Shown piece by piece: positions 5,430 through 13,274 of a stretch of 30,174 bases of DNA (the stretch's first letter is position 1; the number at the start of each line of letters is the position of its first letter). Both the position numbers and the translations under genes were made by a program. The notes beneath the pieces were generated by a model. That model was not told the origin of the DNA and made no database searches. It saw only the letters and a list, made by a program, of their open reading frames with translations. This DNA is from a virus: positions 1-30,174 of IMG/VR virus record IMGVR_UViG_3300028920_000205; one strand, given 5' to 3'.

Positions 5430-6710
5430 ATGGGAATTTTTACATCTTTAAGAAATAGATTACTCCCCAGTAGATCTATATATTTAGATGGTGAAGGTAA
5501 ATATAAAACCATTATAGCTACAGGTAAACAAGGATCTAAGGGAATGGGATCATCAGATAGAAGTGAATCTCAATTAAAGAAATATTGGAATTATTATGAA
5601 GGAGAGAATACTGTATTTGCAGCTATAAATACAACTGCTTGGAATACAGTTATGGTAGGTTATAATTTAACATCTGATAATGATAATGCTAAAAAATTAA
5701 TTAGTGATACTCTATCTAATATTAATTTAGATTTAGTTCTATTAGATAATGTAATATTTACATTAGTTTATGGAGATTCTTTTATAGAAATAGTTAAGAA
5801 TAGTAAGGGAGAAGTCACTGATCTCAAAACTGTTGATCCAACTACTGTTGTAATAAATAGTAACGAGTATGGTGTAGTTGAATCTTATCAACAGAAAATA
5901 CAAGGTCAACTCCAAAATACTATATTAAAACCAGAGGATATAATTCATATTAAGTTCTTTACAAATCCTACATCTCCTTATGGAATTTCTTTAATAAAGC
6001 CATCTCAAGACACAATAGATAGAAAAATAGATACAGATGATGCTTTAGCTAATGCAATCATGAGACACGGCACTAGTAAATATGTAGTAACAGTTGGTAA
6101 TGAAGAGGAAATACCACCTCCAGATGTATTCAATGAGATAAAGAGAGAATTAGAGGATATAACTGAAACTAATGAATTCATAGTTCCAGGCTTAATAGAC
6201 ATTAAAGCTATAGATGAAAGAGGAATACCAGGAGTAGAAGAGTATTCTTCAATGTTCCAAACTCAATTAGTTATAGGAATGCTATGTCCAGAAGAAGCCT
6301 TAGGTTTAGGAAAGGGATCTACTGAATCGACTGCAACGGTAAAACAAATAATGTATGAGAGGATGATTAGAGCCTTTCAATTAAGGATCACCAAACAATT
6401 ACAAAGTGAATTATTTAATTATCTACTAGAAAAAAATGGTTTTGATTTAAATATTGTAACTATGAGATTCAATTCTGTAACTGATGCAGATGAAGCAGTT
6501 AAAGCTAAATGGTTAGGAAATCTACTAAGAGGTTACAGACCTGAAGAGGGTAAACCCTTCACTAAGGATGAAGTAAGAGCTATGTTTGGTTACGGACCTA
6601 TAGAGACTAAAAAGGAAGAGGAAGAAACTCCAACGTCCGAACCTCAAGAAAATGTACCTGAAGAAGATGAAGAAGAAAATGAAGAAGATGAAGGAGAAGA
6701 ATCTACATAA
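5430..6710 (+). CDS. Portal protein
   Basis: This 426-residue protein should form the twelve-part ring at one capsid vertex through which DNA enters and to which the tail attaches. Recognisable parts are the N-terminal wing (about 60-190, with LVYGDSFIEIVKN and IIHIKFFTNP), the stem region and a long helix round PEEALGLGKGSTES and IMYERMIRAFQLRI (about 285-330), and the crown. The C terminus (about 385-426) is an acidic Glu/Asp tail. Size and position directly after terminase fit the family. The Shine-Dalgarno GAGGA precedes the ATG. The acidic tail overlaps the start of the protease gene in another frame. Confidence 0.9.
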   Translation: MGIFTSLRNRLLPSRSIYLDGEGKYKTIIATGKQGSKGMGSSDRSESQLKKYWNYYEGENTVFAAINTTAWNTVMVGYNLTSDNDNAKKLISDTLSNINLDLVLLDNVIFTLVYGDSFIEIVKNSKGEVTDLKTVDPTTVVINSNEYGVVESYQQKIQGQLQNTILKPEDIIHIKFFTNPTSPYGISLIKPSQDTIDRKIDTDDALANAIMRHGTSKYVVTVGNEEEIPPPDVFNEIKRELEDITETNEFIVPGLIDIKAIDERGIPGVEEYSSMFQTQLVIGMLCPEEALGLGKGSTESTATVKQIMYERMIRAFQLRITKQLQSELFNYLLEKNGFDLNIVTMRFNSVTDADEAVKAKWLGNLLRGYRPEEGKPFTKDEVRAMFGYGPIETKKEEEETPTSEPQENVPEEDEEENEEDEGEEST

Positions 6711-7182
6711 TCCTATAATAAAATTTGATTATGATAAGAAGTATATCTCAAAGGATACAGACTTTAGGATATATAGAGATGCTATAATGTTAACTCCAGG
6801 AGAATTCACTGATTCTCTATCAAGATATCCAGTAGTGTACACTGAAGAGGAATTAAAGAAGTCTGCAAAGATATGGTCAGATAATTATCTTAACGTTGAT
6901 CATTCCTTTGAAGTCCAAAAAAGAATAGGTTTCGTTAAAAATTCTTACTATAAGGATGGTGGAGTTAGAGGAGATCTATATATTCATCAATTAACTAACG
7001 CTAGTAAGGAAACTATTGCTTTAATAGATGCAGGGTTGGTTAATTGGTTATCAGTTGAATTATTAACTGAAGATAAATGGAATGCTGAAGATAATAAGAG
7101 ATATGCATCTGATATAGAATTCATTGGATGTGCTGTGGTATTACATCCAGCATGTGATGGAACAAAAATCAATGGGGATTAA
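6688..7182 (+). CDS. Prohead maturation protease 1 (S78/XkdF-like)
   Basis: This protein probably cleaves capsid or scaffold during head maturation. From the ATG at 6688 it has 164 residues, with the candidate catalytic His in NVDHS (His72), Ser in NWLSVELL (Ser122), and the usual closing strand DIEFIGCAVVLHPACD (142-157). Other in-frame ATGs (6652, 6667, 6679) lie deeper in the portal gene; 6688 gives the least overlap, though none has a clear Shine-Dalgarno. It carries no scaffold extension. It is a distant partner of the larger protease at 9493; each is paired with its own capsid protein gene downstream. Protease fold is likely, catalytic assignment less certain. Confidence 0.7.
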   Translation: MKEKNLHNPIIKFDYDKKYISKDTDFRIYRDAIMLTPGEFTDSLSRYPVVYTEEELKKSAKIWSDNYLNVDHSFEVQKRIGFVKNSYYKDGGVRGDLYIHQLTNASKETIALIDAGLVNWLSVELLTEDKWNAEDNKRYASDIEFIGCAVVLHPACDGTKINGD

Positions 7183-7186
7183 ATAT

Positions 7187-7342
7187 ATGGAAAAGAAACT
7201 GATAGTTTGCTCATTTTATAATAAGTGTAAAAATTATCCAGATAAGTGTGATAATTGTAAGTGGAATGCCAGTATTAAATTAGAGGATAATCTATTACTA
7301 GAAACTAAGGATGGAAAATCCATCAGATATCTTGGTGAATAA
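7187..7342 (+). CDS. Four-cysteine zinc protein, 51 aa
   Basis: The protein has Cys8, Cys14, Cys21 and Cys24 within its first half (VCSFYNKCKNYPDKCDNCKW), a probable zinc-binding cluster, and a charged second half. I do not recognise a family. The ATG at 7187 follows GGGGAT and lies five bases after the protease stop; an earlier in-frame ATG at 7124 lies within the protease gene. It sits between protease 1 and the HIT-like gene, so it may be an accessory head factor or a small regulator. Confidence 0.65.
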   Translation: MEKKLIVCSFYNKCKNYPDKCDNCKWNASIKLEDNLLLETKDGKSIRYLGE

Positions 7343-7664
7343 CTTGGAAGATCAAATTCTAGTTAAGAGTTGTCCATTATGTGAGATATTTCAAAAACCT
7401 AAAATAGGTATAAAAACTAAATTATACTGGCCAGAAAAAATAGAAAATATACCAAAATCTGAATTTGTTATTGTAAATTGTTTATCCTGTAAAGTTCCTA
7501 TGGTAGTTTATGGAGAACATCTTACCTCAATAACCAACGAAGCTTGGGGAAGAATCCTATACATCTGTAGAAAAAAATTTGGAAGAAATATAACTCTAAG
7601 ACACAAACCCAGAACAATTAGGGATCATTATCATTGTCATATATATAATATAGATAAAAAATGA
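7311..7664 (+). CDS. HIT-like protein with paired CxxC motifs
   Basis: The product ends in RDHYHCHIYN, which contains an exact histidine triad pattern (His106, His108, His110 with hydrophobic spacers). Upstream are CPLC (21-24) and CLSCKVPMVVYGEHL (57-71), the order expected of HIT-superfamily proteins: N-terminal zinc pair, central strand with a His, terminal triad. HIT enzymes hydrolyse or transfer nucleotidyl groups. If active it might act on nucleotides or nucleotidylated protein. An ATG at 7311 overlaps the preceding gene by 32 bases without a Shine-Dalgarno; a TTG at 7344, five bases after GGTGA, may be the true start and leaves both motifs intact. The next gene overlaps its stop as ATGA. 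Confidence 0.6.
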   Translation: MENPSDILVNNLEDQILVKSCPLCEIFQKPKIGIKTKLYWPEKIENIPKSEFVIVNCLSCKVPMVVYGEHLTSITNEAWGRILYICRKKFGRNITLRHKPRTIRDHYHCHIYNIDKK

Positions 7665-7762
7665 AATATAAATTTTGGAATTTGGCATCAAAAATTTCTT
7701 GGATAGTTTTAAGTATAATTGGATTTATAGTAGTATTAAAATTATTAGAAATTATAGAATAA
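7661..7762 (+). CDS. Single-span membrane miniprotein, 33 aa
   Basis: The ATG overlaps the stop of the HIT-like gene in an ATGA arrangement, a typical sign of translational coupling. The 33 residues are a short amphipathic start (MKYKFWNLASKIS) and one hydrophobic helix (about 14-29, WIVLSIIGFIVVL). It is probably a small membrane protein of unknown role. It is too short for homology, so support is coupling and composition only. Confidence 0.5.
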   Translation: MKYKFWNLASKISWIVLSIIGFIVVLKLLEIIE

Positions 7763-7768
7763 TATATT

Positions 7769-7785
7769 TATGTATTTAATAATGT
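7769..7785 (+). promoter_or_regulatory. Intergenic ATGT motif before capsid gene 1
   Basis: ATGTATTTAATAATGT (7770-7785) has two ATGT words twelve bases apart. The same 16 bases occur exactly at 19014-19029, before a fibre gene. It precedes the GGTGAT ribosome site of the capsid gene. Confidence 0.45.
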
Positions 7786-7804
7786 TTTATAAAGGTGATT
7801 AAAA

Positions 7805-8758
7805 ATGTCAAAACTAACAAGACTTCTAGAATACTATTGTGCTGGAAACAGCAAAAGACGTAGTCTAATGGACAAAGATTCGTTTATCAATAATTTTAAT
7901 AAACAAGAGAAACAACTCCTATTAAGTGAAGTGGGGGAAACTGATTTAGTTTCAAGAGAATTAATAGCTGCAATAGTACAAGGAGCTGAAAGAAGACAAT
8001 CAGCAAGAAAATTATTGCCCATTATTAATACTAATAGTAATACTTGTAGAATAGTTTGCAATACAGATCCATCAGGTCAATATGCACCATACGTGGCAGA
8101 GGGAGGTGCAATAGAACAGGATAGTATAATTTATGATGAGACTGATGTAACAATCAAGAAGGCAGCAGTAGCTCCTTATATAACAAATGAACTTATTGAA
8201 GATGAAAAGTTTGATTGGATAGAATTAGAATTACAGAGAGCAGGTGCCAAATTAGAAAATAAACTTAATCAAGAAGCAATAACAACTATGTTGGACTCTA
8301 TAAGTATGACTAATGATATAGATCCGGCAGGTACTCACATCGCCTTATCCGATATAGGTAGGGCTAAGATGGAAGTAGATAATATGGGTTGGAATGCTGA
8401 TTCATTATTCTTAGAACCATATGGATATGCTTATATGATAGATGAAACTAACTTTGGAGATATAACTAAGGGAGATAATAAGGTTATAGGTCTAAATGCA
8501 TCTATATTAGATGCTAAGGCAGATTCTGTATCGGGCAATGCATCAAGATATAGATTCTGGGATGGAGTAGATACAGGATATCATTATTGTGGTTTAGTGT
8601 TTGATTCCATGAACTTTGCTGCAATAGTTATGAGAGAAGATATTAATACCAATAAAATAAAGGACCCTATTCATGATTTAACCAAATTGACTGCTAAAAT
8701 GAGATTTGGTATTGGAGTATATAATCCTAATGCTGGTTGCAGAGTATTAACTAAGTAA
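7805..8758 (+). CDS. Major capsid protein 1 (HK97-fold candidate)
   Basis: The 317-residue protein is paralogous to the one at 11642: both open MSKLT(R/K)LLEY and share the VAEGG/VAEGA loop near residue 97, VTIKK.../VTIDK..., the helix (Y/L)ITNELIED, LELQRAGA/LELKKAGA with following ENKLN/ENALN, ISDI, DPIHDL, MRFG and a Gly-Cys near the end. These are features of HK97-fold shell proteins: N-arm, E-loop, spine helix and P domain. The start follows GGTGAT with five-base spacing. It sits downstream of protease 1 and differs most from its paralogue in the middle third. It could be the main hexamer protein, a vertex protein or a subfunctional copy. Confidence 0.85.
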   Translation: MSKLTRLLEYYCAGNSKRRSLMDKDSFINNFNKQEKQLLLSEVGETDLVSRELIAAIVQGAERRQSARKLLPIINTNSNTCRIVCNTDPSGQYAPYVAEGGAIEQDSIIYDETDVTIKKAAVAPYITNELIEDEKFDWIELELQRAGAKLENKLNQEAITTMLDSISMTNDIDPAGTHIALSDIGRAKMEVDNMGWNADSLFLEPYGYAYMIDETNFGDITKGDNKVIGLNASILDAKADSVSGNASRYRFWDGVDTGYHYCGLVFDSMNFAAIVMREDINTNKIKDPIHDLTKLTAKMRFGIGVYNPNAGCRVLTK

Positions 8759-8767
8759 AGTTAAATT

Positions 8768-8785
8768 TATGTTTTAATGTTTTTG
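8768..8785 (+). promoter_or_regulatory. Intergenic ATGT motif before PAS gene
   Basis: TATGTTTTAATGTTTTTG carries ATGT at 8769 and 8777, eight bases apart, as before the large terminase. A possible ATG start at 8777 is the second ATGT word and is therefore probably not a start codon. Confidence 0.4.
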
Positions 8786-8800
8786 TATATTAAAACTGAT

Positions 8801-9244
8801 ATGTCCGAAAATCTTAATAAACTTAATAGATTAACTAAGGAATTAGCTGAAGAGATAAAGTATGAGGAAACTGGACCAGCTCTAAAATTCTGTAAATTGA
8901 TTCTTGGCTCAATAAAATCTCCAGCCTTTATAATAGATAAAGATTATAATCTAATTTATGGAAATCCAGAAGCTGAAAGACTTGGTAAGAAATATAATGT
9001 CTTTACTAAATCAGGTATTGGTAAAAAATGCTATGAGGTACAATATCCAGGTCAAGGAGGACCTTGTAAAGATTGTCCAGCAATAAAGGCAATAAAAACA
9101 AAAAAAGTTGAGAATACAGAATGGAAATCAAAAAACTCTAAAATAACCTATATGGTTACTGATATCCCTTTGGTTTATAATGGTGTATCTGGGGTGATAG
9201 AGATACTTAATCCAATAAAAAGAGTGAATAATAATGGCAAATAA
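8801..9244 (+). CDS. PAS-domain protein with cysteine cluster
   Basis: The protein has a short N-terminal helix (residues 1-35) and a PAS sensor fold: SPAFIIDKDYNLIYGNPEAERL (40-61 region), the central helix, and the closing strands YMVTDIPLVYNGVSGVIEIL. Cys77, Cys89 and Cys92 (GKKCYEV, GGPCKDCPAI) form a cluster seen in many methanogen PAS sensors, where it may bind iron-sulphur, haem or zinc. No output domain is present. The ATG at 8801 is chosen over 8777, which lies inside the ATGT motif. It lies between capsid gene 1 and protease 2, an unexpected place for a sensor. It may be a captured host gene or a virion component. Confidence 0.75.
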   Translation: MSENLNKLNRLTKELAEEIKYEETGPALKFCKLILGSIKSPAFIIDKDYNLIYGNPEAERLGKKYNVFTKSGIGKKCYEVQYPGQGGPCKDCPAIKAIKTKKVENTEWKSKNSKITYMVTDIPLVYNGVSGVIEILNPIKRVNNNGK

Positions 9245-9482
9245 TGATTTTGATAAGTGGGATATGAAGGTAGCTGAATGGAGAGGATATACCCTTAGAG
9301 CACTTGAAGATTTAAATGGAGATGTACAACATCTTAAAAAATCTTGTGATAATATGGAAAAAAAGTTAGAAAATATAGAAAATAAATTAACAAATCAAAC
9401 CATTAAAATAGGTATAACATCAGGAATTATAGGTTTATTTGCAGGATTAATTGTATCGGTTATGGTAAATATATTAATATAA
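9234..9482 (+). CDS. Coiled-coil protein with C-terminal membrane anchor
   Basis: The 82-residue product has an N-terminal charged helix with heptad spacing (about 15-55, LEDLNGDVQHLKKSCDNMEK) and one C-terminal hydrophobic helix (about 57-80). This plan resembles the XhlA-type proteins that accompany holins in some Gram-positive phages, but sequence identity is not evident. The gene overlaps the end of the PAS gene by 11 bases and is followed 10 bases later by protease 2. Membrane anchoring is likely; role unknown. Confidence 0.65.
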   Translation: MANNDFDKWDMKVAEWRGYTLRALEDLNGDVQHLKKSCDNMEKKLENIENKLTNQTIKIGITSGIIGLFAGLIVSVMVNILI

Positions 9483-9492
9483 GGACGATATA

Positions 9493-11109
9493 ATGCCAGT
9501 TCCAAAAGAGGGAGAAACCCGAGATAAATTTATAAGTCGTTGTATTCCTTATGTTATACATGAGGGAACAACTGATGATCCCAAACAAGCTGCAGCAATA
9601 TGCTACTCAATATGGAGAAAGCATCATCCAGGAGCTAAATCTGAAGATGAGGATAAGGCTTATAATTGTGAATGTATAGAGTGTGGTTACACTATGGAAT
9701 CTGAAGAACATTGTAAGGATATTACCTGCCCAGAATGTGGAGGAGAAATGAGGAGAGCAGAAAGACCTGGAGTAGGTAAGAGTGAAGATATATATCTACC
9801 TAAATTAGGAGATATAAAATTAAACTTACCAAAGTTTGAGTTGGTTTTAAGACCCATAATAGAAAATAAGGTCGAAGAAATTGAAGAAATTAATAAATTA
9901 GATTCAATATCAGTTCCCTTTGATCTTAGAGGTAATATAAAAATAATAGAAAAATCAGATAATAAGAGAGTAATTGCTGGTTACGCTAATATAGCGGTAG
10001 TTGATCTTGAAGATCAATTTATTCCAATAGAAACTCTTAAGAAGGGAATAGAATCATTACTTAAGGATCCTCATTATTCAAACTTAATGTTGGTTCATAA
10101 AAATATTCAAATAGGAAAAATAATTCCTAAATTTGGAGAATTAACTACTCATGTTGATGATAAAGGCTTATTTATTGTTGCAGAAATCAGAAGAGATATA
10201 AAAACAGCTGATGAAGTATGGGAATCTATATTAAATAAAGATATTAATGGATTCTCGATTGGTTGTGAAGTTTTAGAACATCATGAAGAATGTGATGATA
10301 ATAAGTGTATTACAGTACTTGATGAAATAAATATTTTTGAGGTAAGTGTTTGCACTCATCCCGTTAATAAACAATCAGGCTTTATAGTAGTTTCAAAATC
10401 TAGTGATTATGTATGTGATGAATGTTATATAAATAATGATATAATGACAAAAACAAAGGATAAAACAAAAACAGATTCTAAGAAATCAGAGGAAACTGAA
10501 GAAGACATCATAGAAGAGTCTGTTGAGGAACCTCAGAAAGAAGTTAAGGAAGAAAAACAAGAAGAAGATGAAGAAGAAAAGACCGAAGAAGAAACAAAGG
10601 AAGAAGAACCATCTGAGGAACCTGAAGAGAAATCAATCGAGGAAAGATTAGACATACTAGAAAGAGCTATATCAACAATTTCATCTGCTATAGAAGAAAT
10701 TACTACTAAACAAGACGAAGAGGAAATGCCAGAGGAAGAACTTCCAGAAGAAGAACCTGAAGAGGAAGTAGTCGAAGAATCAGAAGAGAAAGAAGAAGAA
10801 GAACTTTCTGAAGAGGAAAAAACAGAGGAAAAAACAGAACCTTATGAGGAACTCTTTAAGAGCATAAATACTCTTTTAGAAAAATTATCAGAGAAAAGTG
10901 ACATAGAGGAATTGAAATTAGCAATAAAATCAAGGGACGATAAAATCAGTGAATTAGAAGAAAGGGTAAAGGTAATCAATAAATCTTCAAAGAAAGAAGA
11001 AAAAGTTGATAAAGGAAAACCAAAAACTCTTCAATCTGAAACTGAACCCGAATTAGAAGAAGATAACCCTATCAGGGTAGAAAATGGTATGGTCTATTAC
11101 AAGGAATAA
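9493..11109 (+). CDS. Prohead protease 2 with zinc ribbon and scaffold-like tail
   Basis: This 538-residue protein is modular. Residues 1-47 (KEGETRDKFISRCIPY, AAAICYSIWRKHHPG) form a small domain often found at the front of phage head proteins. Residues 59-90 hold a zinc ribbon (CECIECG and CPECGGEM). An S78/XkdF-like protease follows with candidate His202 (LVHKN), Ser255 (NGFSIG) and the strand EINIFEVSVCTHPVN (278-292). Residues 330-465 are mostly Glu and Lys, then coiled coil, consistent with an internal scaffold that is cut away. Joining protease and scaffold in one chain is known in several phages. Shine-Dalgarno AAGGACG precedes the ATG. The decoration and second capsid genes follow. 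Confidence 0.8.
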   Translation: MPVPKEGETRDKFISRCIPYVIHEGTTDDPKQAAAICYSIWRKHHPGAKSEDEDKAYNCECIECGYTMESEEHCKDITCPECGGEMRRAERPGVGKSEDIYLPKLGDIKLNLPKFELVLRPIIENKVEEIEEINKLDSISVPFDLRGNIKIIEKSDNKRVIAGYANIAVVDLEDQFIPIETLKKGIESLLKDPHYSNLMLVHKNIQIGKIIPKFGELTTHVDDKGLFIVAEIRRDIKTADEVWESILNKDINGFSIGCEVLEHHEECDDNKCITVLDEINIFEVSVCTHPVNKQSGFIVVSKSSDYVCDECYINNDIMTKTKDKTKTDSKKSEETEEDIIEESVEEPQKEVKEEKQEEDEEEKTEEETKEEEPSEEPEEKSIEERLDILERAISTISSAIEEITTKQDEEEMPEEELPEEEPEEEVVEESEEKEEEELSEEEKTEEKTEPYEELFKSINTLLEKLSEKSDIEELKLAIKSRDDKISELEERVKVINKSSKKEEKVDKGKPKTLQSETEPELEEDNPIRVENGMVYYKE

Positions 11110-11159
11110 ATGTCAGATAATGTATCTTATAATATGTTAAAATAAAATAGAGGAAGAAT

Positions 11160-11573
11160 ATGGCATTTACAACAACAACAAGCCCATCTGAAGATATTAT
11201 AGTTCAAGAAGGAACATTTGCTTTTGACTATGATTGCTCAGGTTCTGTATATGCAGGTCAGGGAGTTTTAGCTGTAGGAACTATGCAAGTTATAGCACCA
11301 GGAAGTTTTCAAAATAAACCTGTTGGTACTGCTTGTGTAGGAGTAGCAGCATATGATCAAACTGATGGTAATCCAGTAGCTGTATATGGACCAGGGAATA
11401 TTTGTAGAGTTATAGTTTCAGGTACGGGCGTGGCAGCTGGAGATGTACTAGCTTGTAGTGATCATGGAAAGTTCATGGATACCCCAGCAGCTTATACAAC
11501 TTCGGGAGTTAATGCAATAGCATTAGAGACCCAATCAACAAATAATGGTACTTGTAAGGTATTATTATTCTAG
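11160..11573 (+). CDS. Capsid decoration/cement protein (DUF2190-like)
   Basis: The 137-residue protein is Gly, Val, Ala and Thr rich with repeated short strands (VYAGQGVLAVGT, GTACVGVAAYDQTDG, CRVIVSGTGVAAGDVL) and no charged helices. This is the composition of small beta-barrel capsid-stabilising proteins such as DUF2190 members, which bind the outside of expanded heads. Position between protease 2 and capsid protein 2 is where such genes usually lie. The start follows AGAGGAAG. Family assignment is by pattern. Confidence 0.65.
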   Translation: MAFTTTTSPSEDIIVQEGTFAFDYDCSGSVYAGQGVLAVGTMQVIAPGSFQNKPVGTACVGVAAYDQTDGNPVAVYGPGNICRVIVSGTGVAAGDVLACSDHGKFMDTPAAYTTSGVNAIALETQSTNNGTCKVLLF

Positions 11574-11581
11574 TTTAATAA

Positions 11582-11598
11582 CTAATTATTATAATTAG
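11582..11598. promoter_or_regulatory. Perfect palindrome before capsid gene 2
   Basis: CTAATTAT, one base, ATAATTAG: eight-base perfect arms just after the decoration gene. ATGT words follow at about 11603-11620. It could be a binding site or a hairpin trimming or stabilising the abundant capsid transcript. Confidence 0.35.
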
Positions 11599-11641
11599 AT
11601 ATAATGTATGTTATATCATGTTAATTTAATAGGTAAAATAT

Positions 11642-12616
11642 ATGTCAAAATTAACTAAACTCTTAGAATATGGTTATGCAGGAAATAACGAAAGAAGTAG
11701 GTTACTTAACAAACAATCCTTCAAAAATGCAGTAGGAAAAGAAACTCATGCTCTTCTCCAATCAGAGAGAACAGCAATTGCTGATTCAACATTGGTACAA
11801 GAAGAAGTTTATAAAACAGTAATTGAAGGAACTGAACCAATGAAATGCATGAGGGAAGTAGTCCCCATAATACAAACAAATTCTTATTCAGTTAGGTTTG
11901 TTGAAGGAGAAGCTGGAACTTATGCTAATAAAGTAGCTGAAGGAGCTAAAATAGAGATAGATACTCAAGAGTATTCAAAGCACGATGTTACCATAGATAA
12001 ATATGGTGTAAGGCCTCTTATAACTAATGAACTAATTGAAGATGCTCTCTTTGATGTAGTGGAATTAGAACTTAAAAAGGCTGGTGCAAGAATGGAGAAT
12101 GCTCTAAATAGAAAGATTCTATATCAAATGATTGCTGGAACCAATAAAATAACTACCAATACATTAAATCCAGCTGGACCTCACATCGCAATATCAGATA
12201 TAGCTCAGGCAGTAGGCAAAGTCAAAAAGCAAAATTACATGCCAGATACTCTTGTATTACATCCAACTGCAGAAGCCTATCTATTACAAGATTCAAATCT
12301 AGCATACGCATCATACGCAGCTGGAGCAGGAGCATTAAGACAAGGAGATGTTGGATCTACATTATTGGGATTAAAACCATATACTTGTACAGCAACTGAT
12401 GCAGCATCACCAGTTTGGGATGATACTACAGCTGGAAGCGATATAACCGGTATAGTATTCTCAAAGAATGATTTAGCCGTAACTTGTATGAGAAGAGATT
12501 TAACAATTGAGCAATACGATGATCCAATCCATGATCTTATTGGAATGTCACTTACAATGAGATTTGGAGCAGATGTATTAGCTGAAACAGCTGGCTGTGT
12601 AATATATCACAAGTAA
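11642..12616 (+). CDS. Major capsid protein 2 (HK97-fold candidate)
   Basis: The 324-residue protein is a clear paralogue of the one at 7805 (same opening MSKLTKLLEY, ITNELIED, LELKKAGA, DPIHDL, MRFGAD). It lies in the more usual capsid position, after a scaffold-bearing protease and a decoration protein, so it may be the main shell protein. It also matches the classical layout HLALSD/HIAISD helix and a substantial P-domain insertion rich in Ala and Gly (about 218-235, YASYAAGAGALRQ). GGTAAAATAT precedes the ATG. Two diverged capsid proteins could build hexamers and pentamers separately, as in T4, or be alternative shells. Confidence 0.85.
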   Translation: MSKLTKLLEYGYAGNNERSRLLNKQSFKNAVGKETHALLQSERTAIADSTLVQEEVYKTVIEGTEPMKCMREVVPIIQTNSYSVRFVEGEAGTYANKVAEGAKIEIDTQEYSKHDVTIDKYGVRPLITNELIEDALFDVVELELKKAGARMENALNRKILYQMIAGTNKITTNTLNPAGPHIAISDIAQAVGKVKKQNYMPDTLVLHPTAEAYLLQDSNLAYASYAAGAGALRQGDVGSTLLGLKPYTCTATDAASPVWDDTTAGSDITGIVFSKNDLAVTCMRRDLTIEQYDDPIHDLIGMSLTMRFGADVLAETAGCVIYHK

Positions 12617-12648
12617 TCTAAGAGAATCAATAATAACCATATAGTTTA

Positions 12649-12675
12649 TATGTATTATGTTTTTATATTTATGTA
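12649..12675 (+). promoter_or_regulatory. Intergenic ATGT motif after capsid gene 2
   Basis: ATGT occurs at 12650, 12657 and 12671 in a T-rich stretch beginning 33 bases after the capsid stop codon, in the same manner as the other copies. Confidence 0.4.
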
Positions 12676-12701
12676 TATTGTTATAAATAGTTGGAATGAA
12701 T

Positions 12702-12983
12702 ATGCCAGGAGCAAAAATTCCAGTATTAGAAATAGAAAATTTAACTATAACTGATAATGGTAGAGGAATACTCTTATATAATGATGGTACTAATGTCCAT
12801 TTAGGACAAGATTGGACAGGAATTTCGTCTCAGTCTTCAGAAGCTAGTAAGAAATTCTTCCCAGCCGCAAGCTCATCAGGTTGGGTAGGAATACATTTGA
12901 TATCTGGAAATACTTATGGTCCTACTGGTGCTGTATACTATATACCCCTATTTAGTAACTTAGATACAAATCTATCATCCTAA
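12702..12983 (+). CDS. Small virion-associated protein, paralogue A
   Basis: The ATG at 12702 is chosen over 12696 because the next gene starts with the same MPGAK sequence. The 93-residue product is strand-rich: an opening segment KIPVLEIENLTITDNGRG, a variable middle with DWTG, and a closing SSSGWVGIHLISGNTYGPTG block. It matches its neighbour at 12997 along its length, so the pair arose by tandem duplication. No family is recognised. Location directly after the capsid gene suggests a head decoration, stopper or adhesion protein. Confidence 0.7.
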   Translation: MPGAKIPVLEIENLTITDNGRGILLYNDGTNVHLGQDWTGISSQSSEASKKFFPAASSSGWVGIHLISGNTYGPTGAVYYIPLFSNLDTNLSS

Positions 12984-12996
12984 TTGAGGTGAATCA

Positions 12997-13266
12997 ATGC
13001 CAGGAGCAAAATTACCTGTATTAGAAGTTGAGAAACTTCAAATAAAGAAAGATGGAAGAGGATTTCTATTTTATGAAAATACTAGACTATCTAGTGATTG
13101 GACGGGTTATAGTTTTTCAGGCGGTACAACTGAAGGTAGAAGGTTTCTTTGTGCTACAAGTTCATCAGGGTGGTTAAAGGTTCATATAGTATCTGGAAGT
13201 ACTTACGGTCCTACTGGTGCATCATATTATGTACCAATATTTAAATCTAGAAATACTACTTTATAG
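12997..13266 (+). CDS. Small virion-associated protein, paralogue B
   Basis: This 89-residue protein mirrors the preceding gene (MPGAKLPVLEVEKLQI, SDWTG, SSSGWLKVHIVSGSTYGP). The conserved SSSGW and YGPTGA blocks are probably structural. Thirteen bases separate the two genes; the start follows GAGGTGA, a full Shine-Dalgarno. Divergence is greatest in the middle, which may face outward. Function unknown. Confidence 0.7.
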   Translation: MPGAKLPVLEVEKLQIKKDGRGFLFYENTRLSSDWTGYSFSGGTTEGRRFLCATSSSGWLKVHIVSGSTYGPTGASYYVPIFKSRNTTL

Positions 13267-13274
13267 GTAGAGTT

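Noticed and set aside
10490-10850. Glu-rich stretch as a DNA repeat or sequencing artefact
   Set aside because: Codons vary and the composition is typical of phage scaffold regions, so it is read as ordinary coding sequence.
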